A stretch of DNA of 64,000 nucleotides from Flavobacterium cupreum. Lineage in GTDB: Bacteria; Bacteroidota; Bacteroidia; Flavobacteriales; Flavobacteriaceae. Below, in pieces: positions 51,820 to 59,318 of this stretch. Each line of letters starts with the position of its first letter. Within the stretch, counting starts at the first letter, position 1. Under the pieces are notes generated by a model that was given only the letters and a program-made list of their open reading frames with translations, searched no databases and was not told the origin of the DNA. A program made the translations under genes and the position numbers. The stretch is taken from contig NZ_QWDM01000011.1 of the NCBI RefSeq assembly GCF_003996965.1, positions 1 through 64,000 on the forward strand, read 5' to 3'.

Positions 51820-52386
51820 CTAACTCTTTATCCAGTTCTCCAAAATCAATTTTCCTTTTGGCGTCAGGACACTTTCCGGATGAAACTGAACACCTCTTAC
51901 GTCAAAAGTTTTGTGTCTCAGCGACATGATTTGTCCGTTTTCGTCTATTGAAGTTGCTTCAAGAACTTCAGGCAAATTGGCATCCACTACCCAGGAGTGA
52001 TAACGGCCTACTTCAAATTCATTTCCTAAACCTTCAAACAGGATTTCATCGGAAACTACTGTTTTGACGTTGGTGGCAACGCCGTGGTAGACTTTGTCAA
52101 GATTAGAGAGCGTTCCTCCAAAAACTTCTCCGATTGCCTGTTGTCCCAGGCAAACGCCTAAAATGCTTTTGGTCGGGGCATATTTCTGAATTACTGCTTT
52201 TAATAATCCTGCTTCATCCGGAATTCCCGGTCCGGGCGAAAGCAATATTTTATCGAAAGAAGCTATTTCGTCGATATCAAACTCATCGTTTCTGTAAACC
52301 GTAACTTCACAATTTAAATCTTCTAAATAGTGCACTAAGTTGTAAGTGAAACTATCGTAATTGTCTATAACTAATATTTTTTTCAT
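51820..52386 (-). CDS. trpG: Anthranilate synthase glutamine amidotransferase subunit
   Basis: A 188-residue class I glutamine amidotransferase with nucleophile C79 (GVCLGQQ) and the His-Glu pair in VQFHPES. It feeds ammonia to TrpE. It may also serve 4-amino-4-deoxychorismate synthesis, as in bacteria with one such subunit, but the operon position supports trpG. Confidence 0.96.
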   Translation of the reverse strand: MKKILVIDNYDSFTYNLVHYLEDLNCEVTVYRNDEFDIDEIASFDKILLSPGPGIPDEAGLLKAVIQKYAPTKSILGVCLGQQAIGEVFGGTLSNLDKVYHGVATNVKTVVSDEILFEGLGNEFEVGRYHSWVVDANLPEVLEATSIDENGQIMSLRHKTFDVRGVQFHPESVLTPKGKLILENWIKS

Positions 52387-52398
52387 TTTTATTTTTTT

Positions 52399-52451
52399 GT
52401 TTCAGGTTTCAGGTTTCAAGTTTCATTTTCCAATAACTTGAAACCTGAAAC
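52399..52451. repeat. GTTTCAG heptamer array with a 17-bp perfect inverted repeat
   Basis: Four heptamers (52399-52426) follow a T-run next to the trpG start. 52406-52422 pairs perfectly with 52435-52451. A further GGTTTTC/ACCTGAAAC unit lies at 52458-52467. Confidence 0.9.
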
Positions 52452-52474
52452 AAAGAAAACCTGAAACTAAATTT

Positions 52475-52918
52475 TTATTTTTCTCTAACGTACTTCTCGA
52501 CTATAATGCGGTCAATACCTAATTTTTCTACTTTTTCTATTCCTTTCTGAATCAGCGTATCATTTTTAACTTTTACTACAAATTCAAACTTGTTGTTTTC
52601 CCATTGGCGGTTACTAAAATATTCCAGGTTTTCGGTATACATACTGTCTTTCAACGTATATTTTCCGCCTCCGCCAAAAAATACTGCGGCTGTTGAATCT
52701 TTGCCGTTATTTAAATCATGATTGAAAAAAGCAAAGTGCGAATCGTTTATAATTTTAATCATTTTTGTTTTCGCATTAAAAGTCGAAAAAGTCGAATCTT
52801 TCTCTGTGGTTTCTGCCGATATCAAACGCCAGGTTCCTTCAATAGCGTTTTGTTTTTTATCTGAAGTACAAGCCGAAATGGTGAGTATTAAAATTAAAAG
52901 TGATAGTGCTTTTTTCAT
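52475..52918 (-). CDS. Lipocalin-like lipoprotein
   Basis: 147 residues with a lipoprotein signal (LLILILTISAC, lipobox cysteine 17). The mature part begins with the lipocalin-like motif IEGTWRLISAE, then strands with IKIINDSHFAFF, FGGGGKYTLKDS and WENNKFEFVVKV. The family binds unknown small hydrophobic ligands. It is a passenger gene between trpE and trpG, with repeat-filled gaps on both sides. Confidence 0.85.
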   Translation of the reverse strand: MKKALSLLILILTISACTSDKKQNAIEGTWRLISAETTEKDSTFSTFNAKTKMIKIINDSHFAFFNHDLNNGKDSTAAVFFGGGGKYTLKDSMYTENLEYFSNRQWENNKFEFVVKVKNDTLIQKGIEKVEKLGIDRIIVEKYVREK

Positions 52919-52941
52919 GATTTTTATGGTTGGTTTTTTTT

Positions 52942-52969
52942 GTTTCAGGTTTCAGATTTCAAGTTTCAG
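52942..52969 (+). repeat. GTTTCAG heptamer array upstream of the lipoprotein gene
   Basis: Four heptamers (GTTTCAG GTTTCAG ATTTCAA GTTTCAG) after a T-run, followed by GACTGTGACCGCGACT words up to the trpE stop region at 53010. Confidence 0.85.
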
Positions 52970-53009
52970 GTTGTGACTGTGACCGCGACTAATCGGGAGC
53001 GACTGAACA

Positions 53010-54410
53010 CTAAATCTGCTCTGCCATTTCAAGTGCTGTATGCAACGCTCGTAGCTTGTTATAAACTTCCTGCATTTCGCTTTCCTCGTCTGAACTTGCC
53101 ACGATTCCGGCGCCTGCCTGACAATGTAACTGGTGGTTTTTACTAAGGAAAGTCCGAATCATGATCGCGTGATTAAAATTGCCTTCAAAATCCATGAAAC
53201 CGATGGCTCCGCCGTAGAAATTACGGTTGGTTTTTTCGTAATCTTCGATCAATTGCATCGCTCTGTGCTTTGGTGCACCGCTTAAGGTTCCTGCCGGAAA
53301 AGTATCAGCAACCACCTGCATAGTAGTCGCTTTTTCATGTAAATGGCCTGTCACTTTTGAAACTAAGTGAATGACATGCGAGAAAAACTGAACTTCCCTG
53401 TATTTCTCCACGTTTACATCGTGACCGTTTCGGCTCAGATCATTTCGGGCCAAATCGACTAACATCACGTGTTCACTGTTTTCTTTTTTATCTTCCGAAA
53501 GTTCTTTGGCTAAAAGTGCATCGCGTTCGTCATTCCCGGTTCTTTTGAATGTTCCGGCAATCGGATGAATTTCTGCTTTTCTGTTTTTTACGATAATCTG
53601 AGCCTCGGGAGAAGAACCGAATATTTTGAAATCTCCGTAATCAAAAAAGAATAAATAGGGAGAAGGGTTTATGCTTCTTAAGGCTCTGTAAACATTAAAT
53701 TCATCTCCTTTGAAACCTTGGGTAAAACGACGGGATAAAACCAGTTGGAAAACATCGCCACGGAAACAGTGTTTTTTGGCCAATGCTACATTGTGTTTGA
53801 ATTCGGCATCCGTCAGATTCGAAAATCCTTCGCCTTCTTTACTGAATTTATAAGAGGCAATATTTCTCGACTGCAGCAATTGTTCAATTTCCGAAATATT
53901 GTTTCTTCCGTCTACGCTGTGGCAGAAGATATAAGCTTCATTTTTGAAGTGATTAATGGCGATAATATTTTGATACACGGCATAAAAAACATCCGGAATG
54001 GAAGTTGCGTTGTCTTTTTTGGCAATGTTTACTTTTTCGAAATAACGAACAGCATCGTAGGAGATGTATCCAAACAAACCATTGTTGATGAATTTAAAAT
54101 CATTTTTCTCCGATTGAAACTGACTTGAAAATTCCTGAATTACTTCGGGAATATTGGTTGAAGCAGTTATGGAAATGGCTTCTGTAGTTCCGTCAGGGAA
54201 TGTTTTTGAGATTATTTCGTTCTCAATTTTAATCGTAGCAATCGGATTACAGCAGATATAAGAAAAACTGTTGTCGTTTCCGTGGTAATCACTACTTTCC
54301 AATAATAAACTATTGGGAAACTTATCCCTGATTTTAAAATAAATGCTCACCGGCGTTATAGTGTCTGCCAGAATTTGTTTGTAGTGTGTGTTGAGTATAA
54401 AAGGTTTCAA
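53010..54410 (-). CDS. trpE: Anthranilate synthase component I
   Basis: 466 residues. It makes anthranilate from chorismate with ammonia from TrpG. The feedback-site motif LLESSD (about 34-39) is present, so tryptophan inhibition is expected. The chorismate-binding core has GSSPEAQI, HPIAGTFKRTG, ELSEDKKENSEHVMLVDLARND and GAPKHRAMQLI. It is the first structural gene of the operon, transcribed through a leader-peptide attenuator. Confidence 0.97.
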   Translation of the reverse strand: MKPFILNTHYKQILADTITPVSIYFKIRDKFPNSLLLESSDYHGNDNSFSYICCNPIATIKIENEIISKTFPDGTTEAISITASTNIPEVIQEFSSQFQSEKNDFKFINNGLFGYISYDAVRYFEKVNIAKKDNATSIPDVFYAVYQNIIAINHFKNEAYIFCHSVDGRNNISEIEQLLQSRNIASYKFSKEGEGFSNLTDAEFKHNVALAKKHCFRGDVFQLVLSRRFTQGFKGDEFNVYRALRSINPSPYLFFFDYGDFKIFGSSPEAQIIVKNRKAEIHPIAGTFKRTGNDERDALLAKELSEDKKENSEHVMLVDLARNDLSRNGHDVNVEKYREVQFFSHVIHLVSKVTGHLHEKATTMQVVADTFPAGTLSGAPKHRAMQLIEDYEKTNRNFYGGAIGFMDFEGNFNHAIMIRTFLSKNHQLHCQAGAGIVASSDEESEMQEVYNKLRALHTALEMAEQI

Positions 54411-54458
54411 TGTATTTCGTTTTTTTATAGTTTACTATTTTTCATTTAGATTGTGACC

Positions 54459-54491
54459 AAAAAAAAAGGCTTGTCGTGATGACAAGCCTTT
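54459..54491 (-). terminator. trpL: Attenuator terminator of the trp operon
   Basis: On the minus strand AAAGGCTTGTC pairs with GACAAGCCTTT around ATCAC, followed by nine T residues (54467-54459). It lies 38 bases after the leader stop codon and 48 before the trpE ATG. An alternative fold pairs 54535-54529 (GTCGTGA) with 54479-54473 (TCACGAC), and 54525-54520 (AAGCTT) with 54489-54484 (AGGCTT), which would destroy the terminator. Confidence 0.93.
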
Positions 54492-54528
54492 TATATTTAT
54501 AGTTTTACAGTACCATAGGAAGCTTTGT

Positions 54529-54585
54529 TCACGACGTTTGACGTAAATTCTTCCACCACCAAGTATTGTTTAAAATTGTTCTCAT
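54529..54585 (-). CDS. trpL: Trp leader peptide (attenuator-controlling)
   Basis: An 18-codon reading frame, MRTILNNTWWWKNLRQTS, with three consecutive Trp codons (54561-54553). It begins 12 bases or so after the probable transcription start and is preceded by an A/G-rich tract (AAAAAAAAAGAA). Its UGA stop (54531-54529) is part of the antiterminator 5' arm. A ribosome stalled on the Trp codons leaves that arm free and the operon on; a ribosome that reaches the stop covers it and lets the terminator form. Too short for ordinary gene finding, but the combination is very unlikely by chance. Confidence 0.92.
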   Translation of the reverse strand: MRTILNNTWWWKNLRQTS

Positions 54586-54603
54586 TTCTTTTTTTTGTTG
54601 GGA

Positions 54604-54632
54604 CAAAGATATAAATGTAATTTGGATTACAA
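54604..54632 (-). promoter_or_regulatory. trp operon promoter
   Basis: The -33 TTG (54632-54630) and -7 TATCTTTG (54611-54604) are separated by 18 bases on the minus strand, a good Bacteroidota promoter. It would start transcription near 54597, 12 bases before the leader ATG. No trp repressor operator-like palindrome is visible. Confidence 0.8.
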
Positions 54633-54709
54633 GACATAAAATTTCAAAAAAATCTTTTCTAAATTTAGAAATTTGTTAAATTCTAAAAGAGTAAAGGACT
54701 TTTAATTGC

Positions 54710-55990
54710 TTAGTTTCCAATTGCAATCGTGTTGTTTTGGTTCGCTCTGAAATCCGGACTTCCCTTGATATTTGGCGTGGTAAACAACTCGCTGTTCTTC
54801 ATTTTTGTGTATCCGATTCCGAATTCAGGTTTATTATACCAATTTTCAATAGCCGGGGTTGTACCACTCGATTCGCTTGTAATTCCGCCATTACAATTGT
54901 TTACAATGACGTTTTTAAAGGTGATTTTAGCTAAGTTGGCATCACTGTTTCCGATATTTTCTTCCAGTAAGGCAAAAGGAGTAAAGCCCGACACAATACT
55001 GTTGCTTAAGTTAAAAAGGGTATTCTCTCTCACATAAACAGCTTCTCTTACCAATCCCTGATTATTTTCCTCAAGATTTACAAGTGTAATATTGCTGGCA
55101 TTAATACGGGTCAGTTTTTTGCTCATATCGGTATTTTGAATTTTATCATAAGAATCTACCTCAAAACATCTCGATCCCGAAACATCTGAAGAGAAAGGAT
55201 GACGGATCGCAATACTGTTGCTGATATTGATCTGGGCTCCCTGGGTAAAATCAAAATCATCATCAGTAGTGCGGTATGAAACTAAGTTGCTCATATTAAT
55301 ATCTCCTCCGTAACATTCGAAAGAATCATCATTTGAAAAGCTAATCTGAATATTGTTTAAAATCGTTTTTCTGCCGACCCCGGCTAAAGAAAGTCCGTTA
55401 AGTTCTTTCAGGGCGCTTAATTTTCGTCCGGCATATTCGATACGTACATATTTCAGGATTCCGGAATTGTCTTCTGCATCGGAACCACCATAGTGATTTA
55501 ACATCGGTTCCAGGTCAAATGGTAAAGTGTGCAAACCTCCAAGGGTATTTATCGGTGCTTTTCCCAAAATGATTATACCTCCCCAGTCGCCCGGTTTTCG
55601 TTCTGTTTTTTCTTTATTTGTAGTAAAAACAATCGGATCTGTTTCTAAGCCTTCGGCCATAATTTTTGAACCGTTTGTGATCACCAGCGTTCCGCAGCTT
55701 TTATCGTCTCCGCGAATCACGGTTCCCGGTTCGATTGTCAAAGTCGCATTATTGGTCACATAAACCACACCCACTAACTGGTAGGTATTGCGTTTTAAGA
55801 GTTTGGTATCTTTATCGATTGTTCCGGCAATTATATTGGTAGCTTCGTTATATTCGTTAGCGACAGGTTTAAAATTGGTCCAGTTGTTCATCCAGTTATT
55901 GGTTCCAATAATTCCTTTGGTTTGTTGTTGGGCTTGTAGAAAAAAACTGCTGATAAGGGTAATAAGGACAAATTGTACTTTTGTTTTCAT
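54710..55990 (-). CDS. Secreted right-handed beta-helix protein
   Basis: 426 residues with a signal peptide (SFFLQAQ, about 1-21). The body is a series of short strands and Asn/Ser turns (LVGVVYVTNNATLTIEPGTVIRGD, GTLVITNGSKIMAEG, GILKYVRIEYAG, NGLSLAGVG, NNIQISFSNDDSFECYGG) typical of parallel beta-helix surface proteins. There is no visible C-terminal T9SS sorting domain. It is probably at the cell surface or in the periplasm; the ligand is unknown. It has its own promoter. Confidence 0.85.
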   Translation of the reverse strand: MKTKVQFVLITLISSFFLQAQQQTKGIIGTNNWMNNWTNFKPVANEYNEATNIIAGTIDKDTKLLKRNTYQLVGVVYVTNNATLTIEPGTVIRGDDKSCGTLVITNGSKIMAEGLETDPIVFTTNKEKTERKPGDWGGIIILGKAPINTLGGLHTLPFDLEPMLNHYGGSDAEDNSGILKYVRIEYAGRKLSALKELNGLSLAGVGRKTILNNIQISFSNDDSFECYGGDINMSNLVSYRTTDDDFDFTQGAQINISNSIAIRHPFSSDVSGSRCFEVDSYDKIQNTDMSKKLTRINASNITLVNLEENNQGLVREAVYVRENTLFNLSNSIVSGFTPFALLEENIGNSDANLAKITFKNVIVNNCNGGITSESSGTTPAIENWYNKPEFGIGYTKMKNSELFTTPNIKGSPDFRANQNNTIAIGN

Positions 55991-56028
55991 AACTATTTGA
56001 TTTCTAGTTTTTGATTTTTTTAATTACC

Positions 56029-56036
56029 CAAAATTA
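56029..56036 (-). promoter_or_regulatory. -7 promoter element of the beta-helix gene
   Basis: TAATTTTG on the minus strand, 38 bases before the ATG at 55990. Confidence 0.55.
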
Positions 56037-56128
56037 AGAGGCGCATGTTAATCAAAACCGCGATCAGTATTACCAAAGTGTTAGGTGAATATTAAGAACG
56101 TTATTTTTTTGAATATATAGCAAAAAAG

Positions 56129-56158
56129 AAACCCCAATAGCATAAACTATTGGGGTTT
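56129..56158 (-). terminator. Terminator of the MarR-nitroreductase-YceI operon
   Basis: ACCCCAATAG (56131-56140) pairs with CTATTGGGGT (56147-56156); T-rich sequence follows on the minus strand. Confidence 0.85.
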
Positions 56159-56190
56159 TCTGAATATTGTGAACTAGTAAGCCTGAAATA

Positions 56191-56757
56191 TTAGAATTTT
56201 AAAGCTACAGCCAATTCGAAATCGTCATTGATAGTTTTGTCTCCTAAGTTTTCGAAGAAGTTACCAGAGTTGTATTTGATATCGTATTTAGTTCTGTCAA
56301 CTTTGAATGCAGTAGTTGCAGTGTTTCCAGCTACAGCGATGTCAAAAGTTACTGGTTTAGTGATTCCTTTGATCGTTAAATCAGCAGTTACAGTATAAAC
56401 GTCAGTAGTTTTAGCTCCGATAGTTTTGAAAACTAATTTTGCTGTCGGGAATTTGTCAGTTCCGAAGAAATCGTCAGCTTTAAGGTGACCGTTTAATTTT
56501 CCTTGGTATTCTCCTGTTAAGTCAGTTGCAGTTAAAGAAGTCATGTCTACAGTAAAGCTACCGCCAACTAATTTTTTTGCTTTGAAAACTAAAGCACCAT
56601 CTTTGAAGTTTACTGTTCCGGAGTGCTCTCCTGTTACTTTTTTACCTACCCATTTGATAGTAGATGCTTTTACATCGATTTTCTTTGTTTGTGCGTTTAC
56701 TGAAACGCTAGCCACTGCTACGAATAATGCTATTGCAATTGTTTTTAAATTTTTCAT
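56191..56757 (-). CDS. YceI family periplasmic protein
   Basis: 188 residues with a signal peptide (1-22, SVSVNAQ). The mature lipocalin-like barrel has the family pattern STIKWVGKKVTGEHSGTVNFKDG, HLKADDFFGTDKFPTAKLVFK and TADLTIKGITKPVTFDIAV. YceI proteins bind isoprenoid-type lipids such as polyisoprenoids. It is the last gene of the MarR operon, 31 bases after the nitroreductase gene. Confidence 0.95.
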   Translation of the reverse strand: MKNLKTIAIALFVAVASVSVNAQTKKIDVKASTIKWVGKKVTGEHSGTVNFKDGALVFKAKKLVGGSFTVDMTSLTATDLTGEYQGKLNGHLKADDFFGTDKFPTAKLVFKTIGAKTTDVYTVTADLTIKGITKPVTFDIAVAGNTATTAFKVDRTKYDIKYNSGNFFENLGDKTINDDFELAVALKF

Positions 56758-56788
56758 GTTGTTAAAATTGATTTTGGATTAATATTAA

Positions 56789-57421
56789 TTATAGTTTGAT
56801 AAATAATTCTTCTTGTGATTTTCTAACTTTGATATGATGCTGCGCTTCATCTGCATCATCTCTGTATCCTACAGTGGCAATAACCGAAGCGTTTAAGCCT
56901 AATTTGTCTAAGCCTAAGATTTCATTAAATGCAGCAGCATTAAATCCTTCCATTGGTGTTGCATCGATTTTTAATTCGGCTGCAACACTTAATAAATTGC
57001 CTAAAGCGATATAAGTTTGTTTGGTCGTCCACGTATTTTTTGCGTCAGCTGGCAAACCTGCGATCATACCTTTCATCATGTCGCTGAATCCTGCCAGAGC
57101 TTCAGTAGGAACCCCTCTTGTTTCGCTGATATTTTTAATGTAATTGTTTACGGTTTCATCACCCACATTTACGTCATTTGCAAAGATAAATAATTGCGAA
57201 GCATCTGTAATCTGCGTTTGCCCGTAAGCAGCCGCTTTTAATTTTTCTCTTATTTCCGGATTTTCAACGATAACAACTTTATAAGGTTGTAGTCCGTAAG
57301 AAGAAGCGCTTAATCTTACCGCTTCTTTTATAGTATTCAAATCAACATCAGAGATTTTTTTGGCAGCATCAAATTTTTTTGTAGCATATCTCCAATTTAG
57401 ACTTTCTAAGTATGTGCTCAT
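56789..57421 (-). CDS. NAD(P)H-dependent oxidoreductase (nitroreductase family)
   Basis: A 210-residue FMN-dependent flavoprotein of the NfsB type. The N-terminal LNWRYATKKFD carries the FMN phosphate-binding arginine; SASSYGLQPYKVVIV, MEGFNAAAFNEILGL and the C-terminal IATVGYRDDADEAQ complete the flavin and substrate sites. It reduces quinones or nitroaromatics with NAD(P)H. It starts 4 bases after the MarR gene, so it is a likely target of that regulator. Confidence 0.95.
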   Translation of the reverse strand: MSTYLESLNWRYATKKFDAAKKISDVDLNTIKEAVRLSASSYGLQPYKVVIVENPEIREKLKAAAYGQTQITDASQLFIFANDVNVGDETVNNYIKNISETRGVPTEALAGFSDMMKGMIAGLPADAKNTWTTKQTYIALGNLLSVAAELKIDATPMEGFNAAAFNEILGLDKLGLNASVIATVGYRDDADEAQHHIKVRKSQEELFIKL

Positions 57422-57425
57422 AATC

Positions 57426-57890
57426 TTAAATTTGTTTATTGGTTCGGTATTTTTCTAATAATATATTTAATAATTCTAATTCTTCCTTACTTATATTTTC
57501 GGCAAATAAACGCTCGTGTTCATCTACTTTCGGATCTAATTCCTTTAAAACATCCAGTCCTTTCTGGGTGATGGCAACTTCTATTTTTCGTCTGTTGCCC
57601 GGACAAACATTCCGGGTTACGTAATCTTTCAGTAAAAGTTTGTCAACCAGTCGGGTAGTGTTACTTGTTTTGGCCAGCATACGTTCCTGTATCATACACA
57701 TATTGGCAGGATTTCCTTTTTGGCCTCTCAATATACGCAGTACATTATATTGCTCTCCGGACAAATCATACGGTCTTATCAACTCGTTGAAATGATCCTG
57801 AATCACATTTTGTGTGTACATGATATTCAGAATAACTTTCTTCGCATTATCCATCTTAACTGTACTTTTTATAACCTCTTCAATTGTCAT
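57426..57890 (-). CDS. MarR-family repressor
   Basis: 154 residues with the MarR winged helix (LSGEQYNVLRILRGQKG, MIQERMLAKTSNTTRLVDKLLLKDYVTRNVCPGNRRKIEVAITQKG). It heads the operon with a nitroreductase and YceI. Two palindromes of the TTGTATATACAA type overlap its promoter, so it should repress its own operon. A cysteine in the wing (NVCPGNRR) could sense oxidants or quinones, which would fit the reductase it controls; that is inference. Confidence 0.94.
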   Translation of the reverse strand: MTIEEVIKSTVKMDNAKKVILNIMYTQNVIQDHFNELIRPYDLSGEQYNVLRILRGQKGNPANMCMIQERMLAKTSNTTRLVDKLLLKDYVTRNVCPGNRRKIEVAITQKGLDVLKELDPKVDEHERLFAENISKEELELLNILLEKYRTNKQI

Positions 57891-57905
57891 AGTCGTAAGT
57901 GTATA

Positions 57906-57949
57906 ATTTGTATATACAAATGTATAACTTTTGATAGTTGTATATACAA
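57906..57949 (-). promoter_or_regulatory. Twin MarR operators and promoter
   Basis: ATTTGTATATACAAAT (57906-57921) and TTGTATATACAA (57938-57949) are palindromes whose centres are 30 bases apart, about three helical turns. The -7 box TACATTTG (57924-57917 on the minus strand) overlaps the first, and the second covers the -33 region. Confidence 0.88.
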
Positions 57950-58097
57950 ATGTTATGTTAATTTTTTGTTAATTAAATTAACGGGTATTTTTTAATTTCA
58001 CTAACTCTATAAAATTAGTATAAAAGTAATGCAAAATTTGATTGAAATAAAAGTTTAAAATTCAAAAATCTAAACTCAGAAATCTAAAATAGAGTAG

Positions 58098-58212
58098 GGG
58101 CGTGCCACCAGACCGATGAGAGGGCAAATTTACCTGGCGATTATACGCCCTCTCATCGGTCTGCTGTCGGGCTATACGCTCCGTTGCGGCGGACTGCTTC
58201 TATCCCTCACGC
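58098..58212 (+). repeat. GGGCGT...TCCCTCACGC intergenic element, copy B
   Basis: The ends GGGCGTGCC, GTCGGGCTATACGCT and CTGCTTCTATCCCTCACGC match copy A (810-925, opposite strand), but the interior carries a different insert: a perfect 17-bp inverted repeat, CAGACCGATGAGAGGGC (58109-58125) with its complement at 58147-58163. A 71-residue open frame crossing it has no coding look. The rest of the gap 57950-58097 is AT-rich without a gene. Confidence 0.7.
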
Positions 58213-58224
58213 GGGTGTACGATA

Positions 58225-58266
58225 CGAGAAAACCCGACAGGTTTTTAAACACTGTCGGGTTTCTCG
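58225..58266. terminator. Terminator-like hairpin after the GNAT gene
   Basis: CGAGAAAACCCGACAG (58225-58240) pairs with CTGTCGGGTTTCTCG (58252-58266) with one bulged base. It lies 22 bases past the stop of the minus-strand GNAT gene. Confidence 0.75.
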
Positions 58267-58287
58267 TCATAACTGACTTTATTTATT

Positions 58288-58803
58288 TTAAGCTAACTTT
58301 TTCTCGTACGCTCTTCGTGCCGCCCCTCTAAAATAGACTTCACCACAATACGTATAGTTTAGTTTGTCTAGGATTTTCAACATTGGAGTGTTATCAAAGT
58401 TAGTATCTACCTTAATACTATACACTTTCTGTTGGATTGCTAAATCTTCTGTTTTTTGAAAGAGTTTTGTAGCGATACCTTTTCCTTTTGCCAGTTTTGA
58501 AACGGCCACACGATGTACCACAACATAATCACCGTTAGTAAGCCATTGGCCTTCTATTTCTTCGTAAGCGGGTTCTATGTCGAAAATAATGGCTGCGTAA
58601 CATAAAATGGTTTCGTTTTCGGTAAGAACGTAGCCAAAACCAGTATTGATGTCATTTGTAATTGAAAGTTCGTTTGGATAACCGTCTTGCCATTGTTTGC
58701 TTCCTTCTAAACGCCTTTGTTCGATAGCATCTTGTATAATTTCCCAAATTTGAGGTACTTCTGAAAGATTTGCTTTTCTTAATTGTAATTCTGTTAAGCT
58801 CAT
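58288..58803 (-). CDS. GNAT acetyltransferase
   Basis: 171 residues. Motif A is VHRVAVSKLAKGKGIATKLFQK (about 94-115), with ISITND and a C-terminal LNYTYCGEVYFRG. It is most like small-molecule or amino-group acetyltransferases found widely in Bacteroidota. The substrate is unknown. It lies 25 bases after the YeeE/YedE genes and may share their transcript. Confidence 0.9.
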   Translation of the reverse strand: MSLTELQLRKANLSEVPQIWEIIQDAIEQRRLEGSKQWQDGYPNELSITNDINTGFGYVLTENETILCYAAIIFDIEPAYEEIEGQWLTNGDYVVVHRVAVSKLAKGKGIATKLFQKTEDLAIQQKVYSIKVDTNFDNTPMLKILDKLNYTYCGEVYFRGAARRAYEKKLA

Positions 58804-58828
58804 TTTTTTAATCTAACTATTTAAGGTA

Positions 58829-59308
58829 TTAATGAGGCAGTTTGTCTTTAATAAGACCATAAAACCAGGTGCCTGCAATGGCACTGACCAGAGTGACCAC
58901 AATTACAGTAACTACGGTCCCGATTTGCGCAAACAAAGGCCCGGGACAAGCTCCTGTCAATACCCAGCCAAATCCGAACATTAGTCCGCCATAGATTTGT
59001 CCTTTATTAAAGGTCTTCGGCTGAATTTCTATTTTTTCGCCCTGAATGGTTTTAATATTGAATCTTTTGATCAGCTGAACGGATATAATTCCGACAACGA
59101 CCGCGCTGCCAATGACACCGTACATAAAGAAGGATTGTAATTGAAACATTTCCTGAATGCGGTACCAGCTGATGATTTCTGCTTTTACGAAAATAATTCC
59201 AAAGAAGATTCCAACGATACCATATTTCAGGTTTGATAATGCGGAATCTTTCAATTGGCTTCCGTTGATTCCTTCTGTGTCTGTATTTTGATTTTCTAAA
59301 TGATTCAT
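58829..59308 (-). CDS. YeeE/YedE family protein, half 2 (DUF6691-like)
   Basis: 159 residues with four membrane helices (about 28-45, 62-82, 105-125 and 130-152). The GACPGP motif (about 119-124) is the cysteine site of the YeeE/YedE transporters that bring in thiosulfate or related sulfur compounds. It works with the half encoded just upstream, as a split version of the single-chain E. coli YeeE. It starts 10 bases after that gene. Confidence 0.92.
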   Translation of the reverse strand: MNHLENQNTDTEGINGSQLKDSALSNLKYGIVGIFFGIIFVKAEIISWYRIQEMFQLQSFFMYGVIGSAVVVGIISVQLIKRFNIKTIQGEKIEIQPKTFNKGQIYGGLMFGFGWVLTGACPGPLFAQIGTVVTVIVVTLVSAIAGTWFYGLIKDKLPH

Positions 59309-59318
59309 TTTTGAAATT

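Noticed and set aside
58116..58331. 71-residue open frame on the plus strand
   Set aside because: Crosses element B, the terminator hairpin and the antisense of the GNAT gene.
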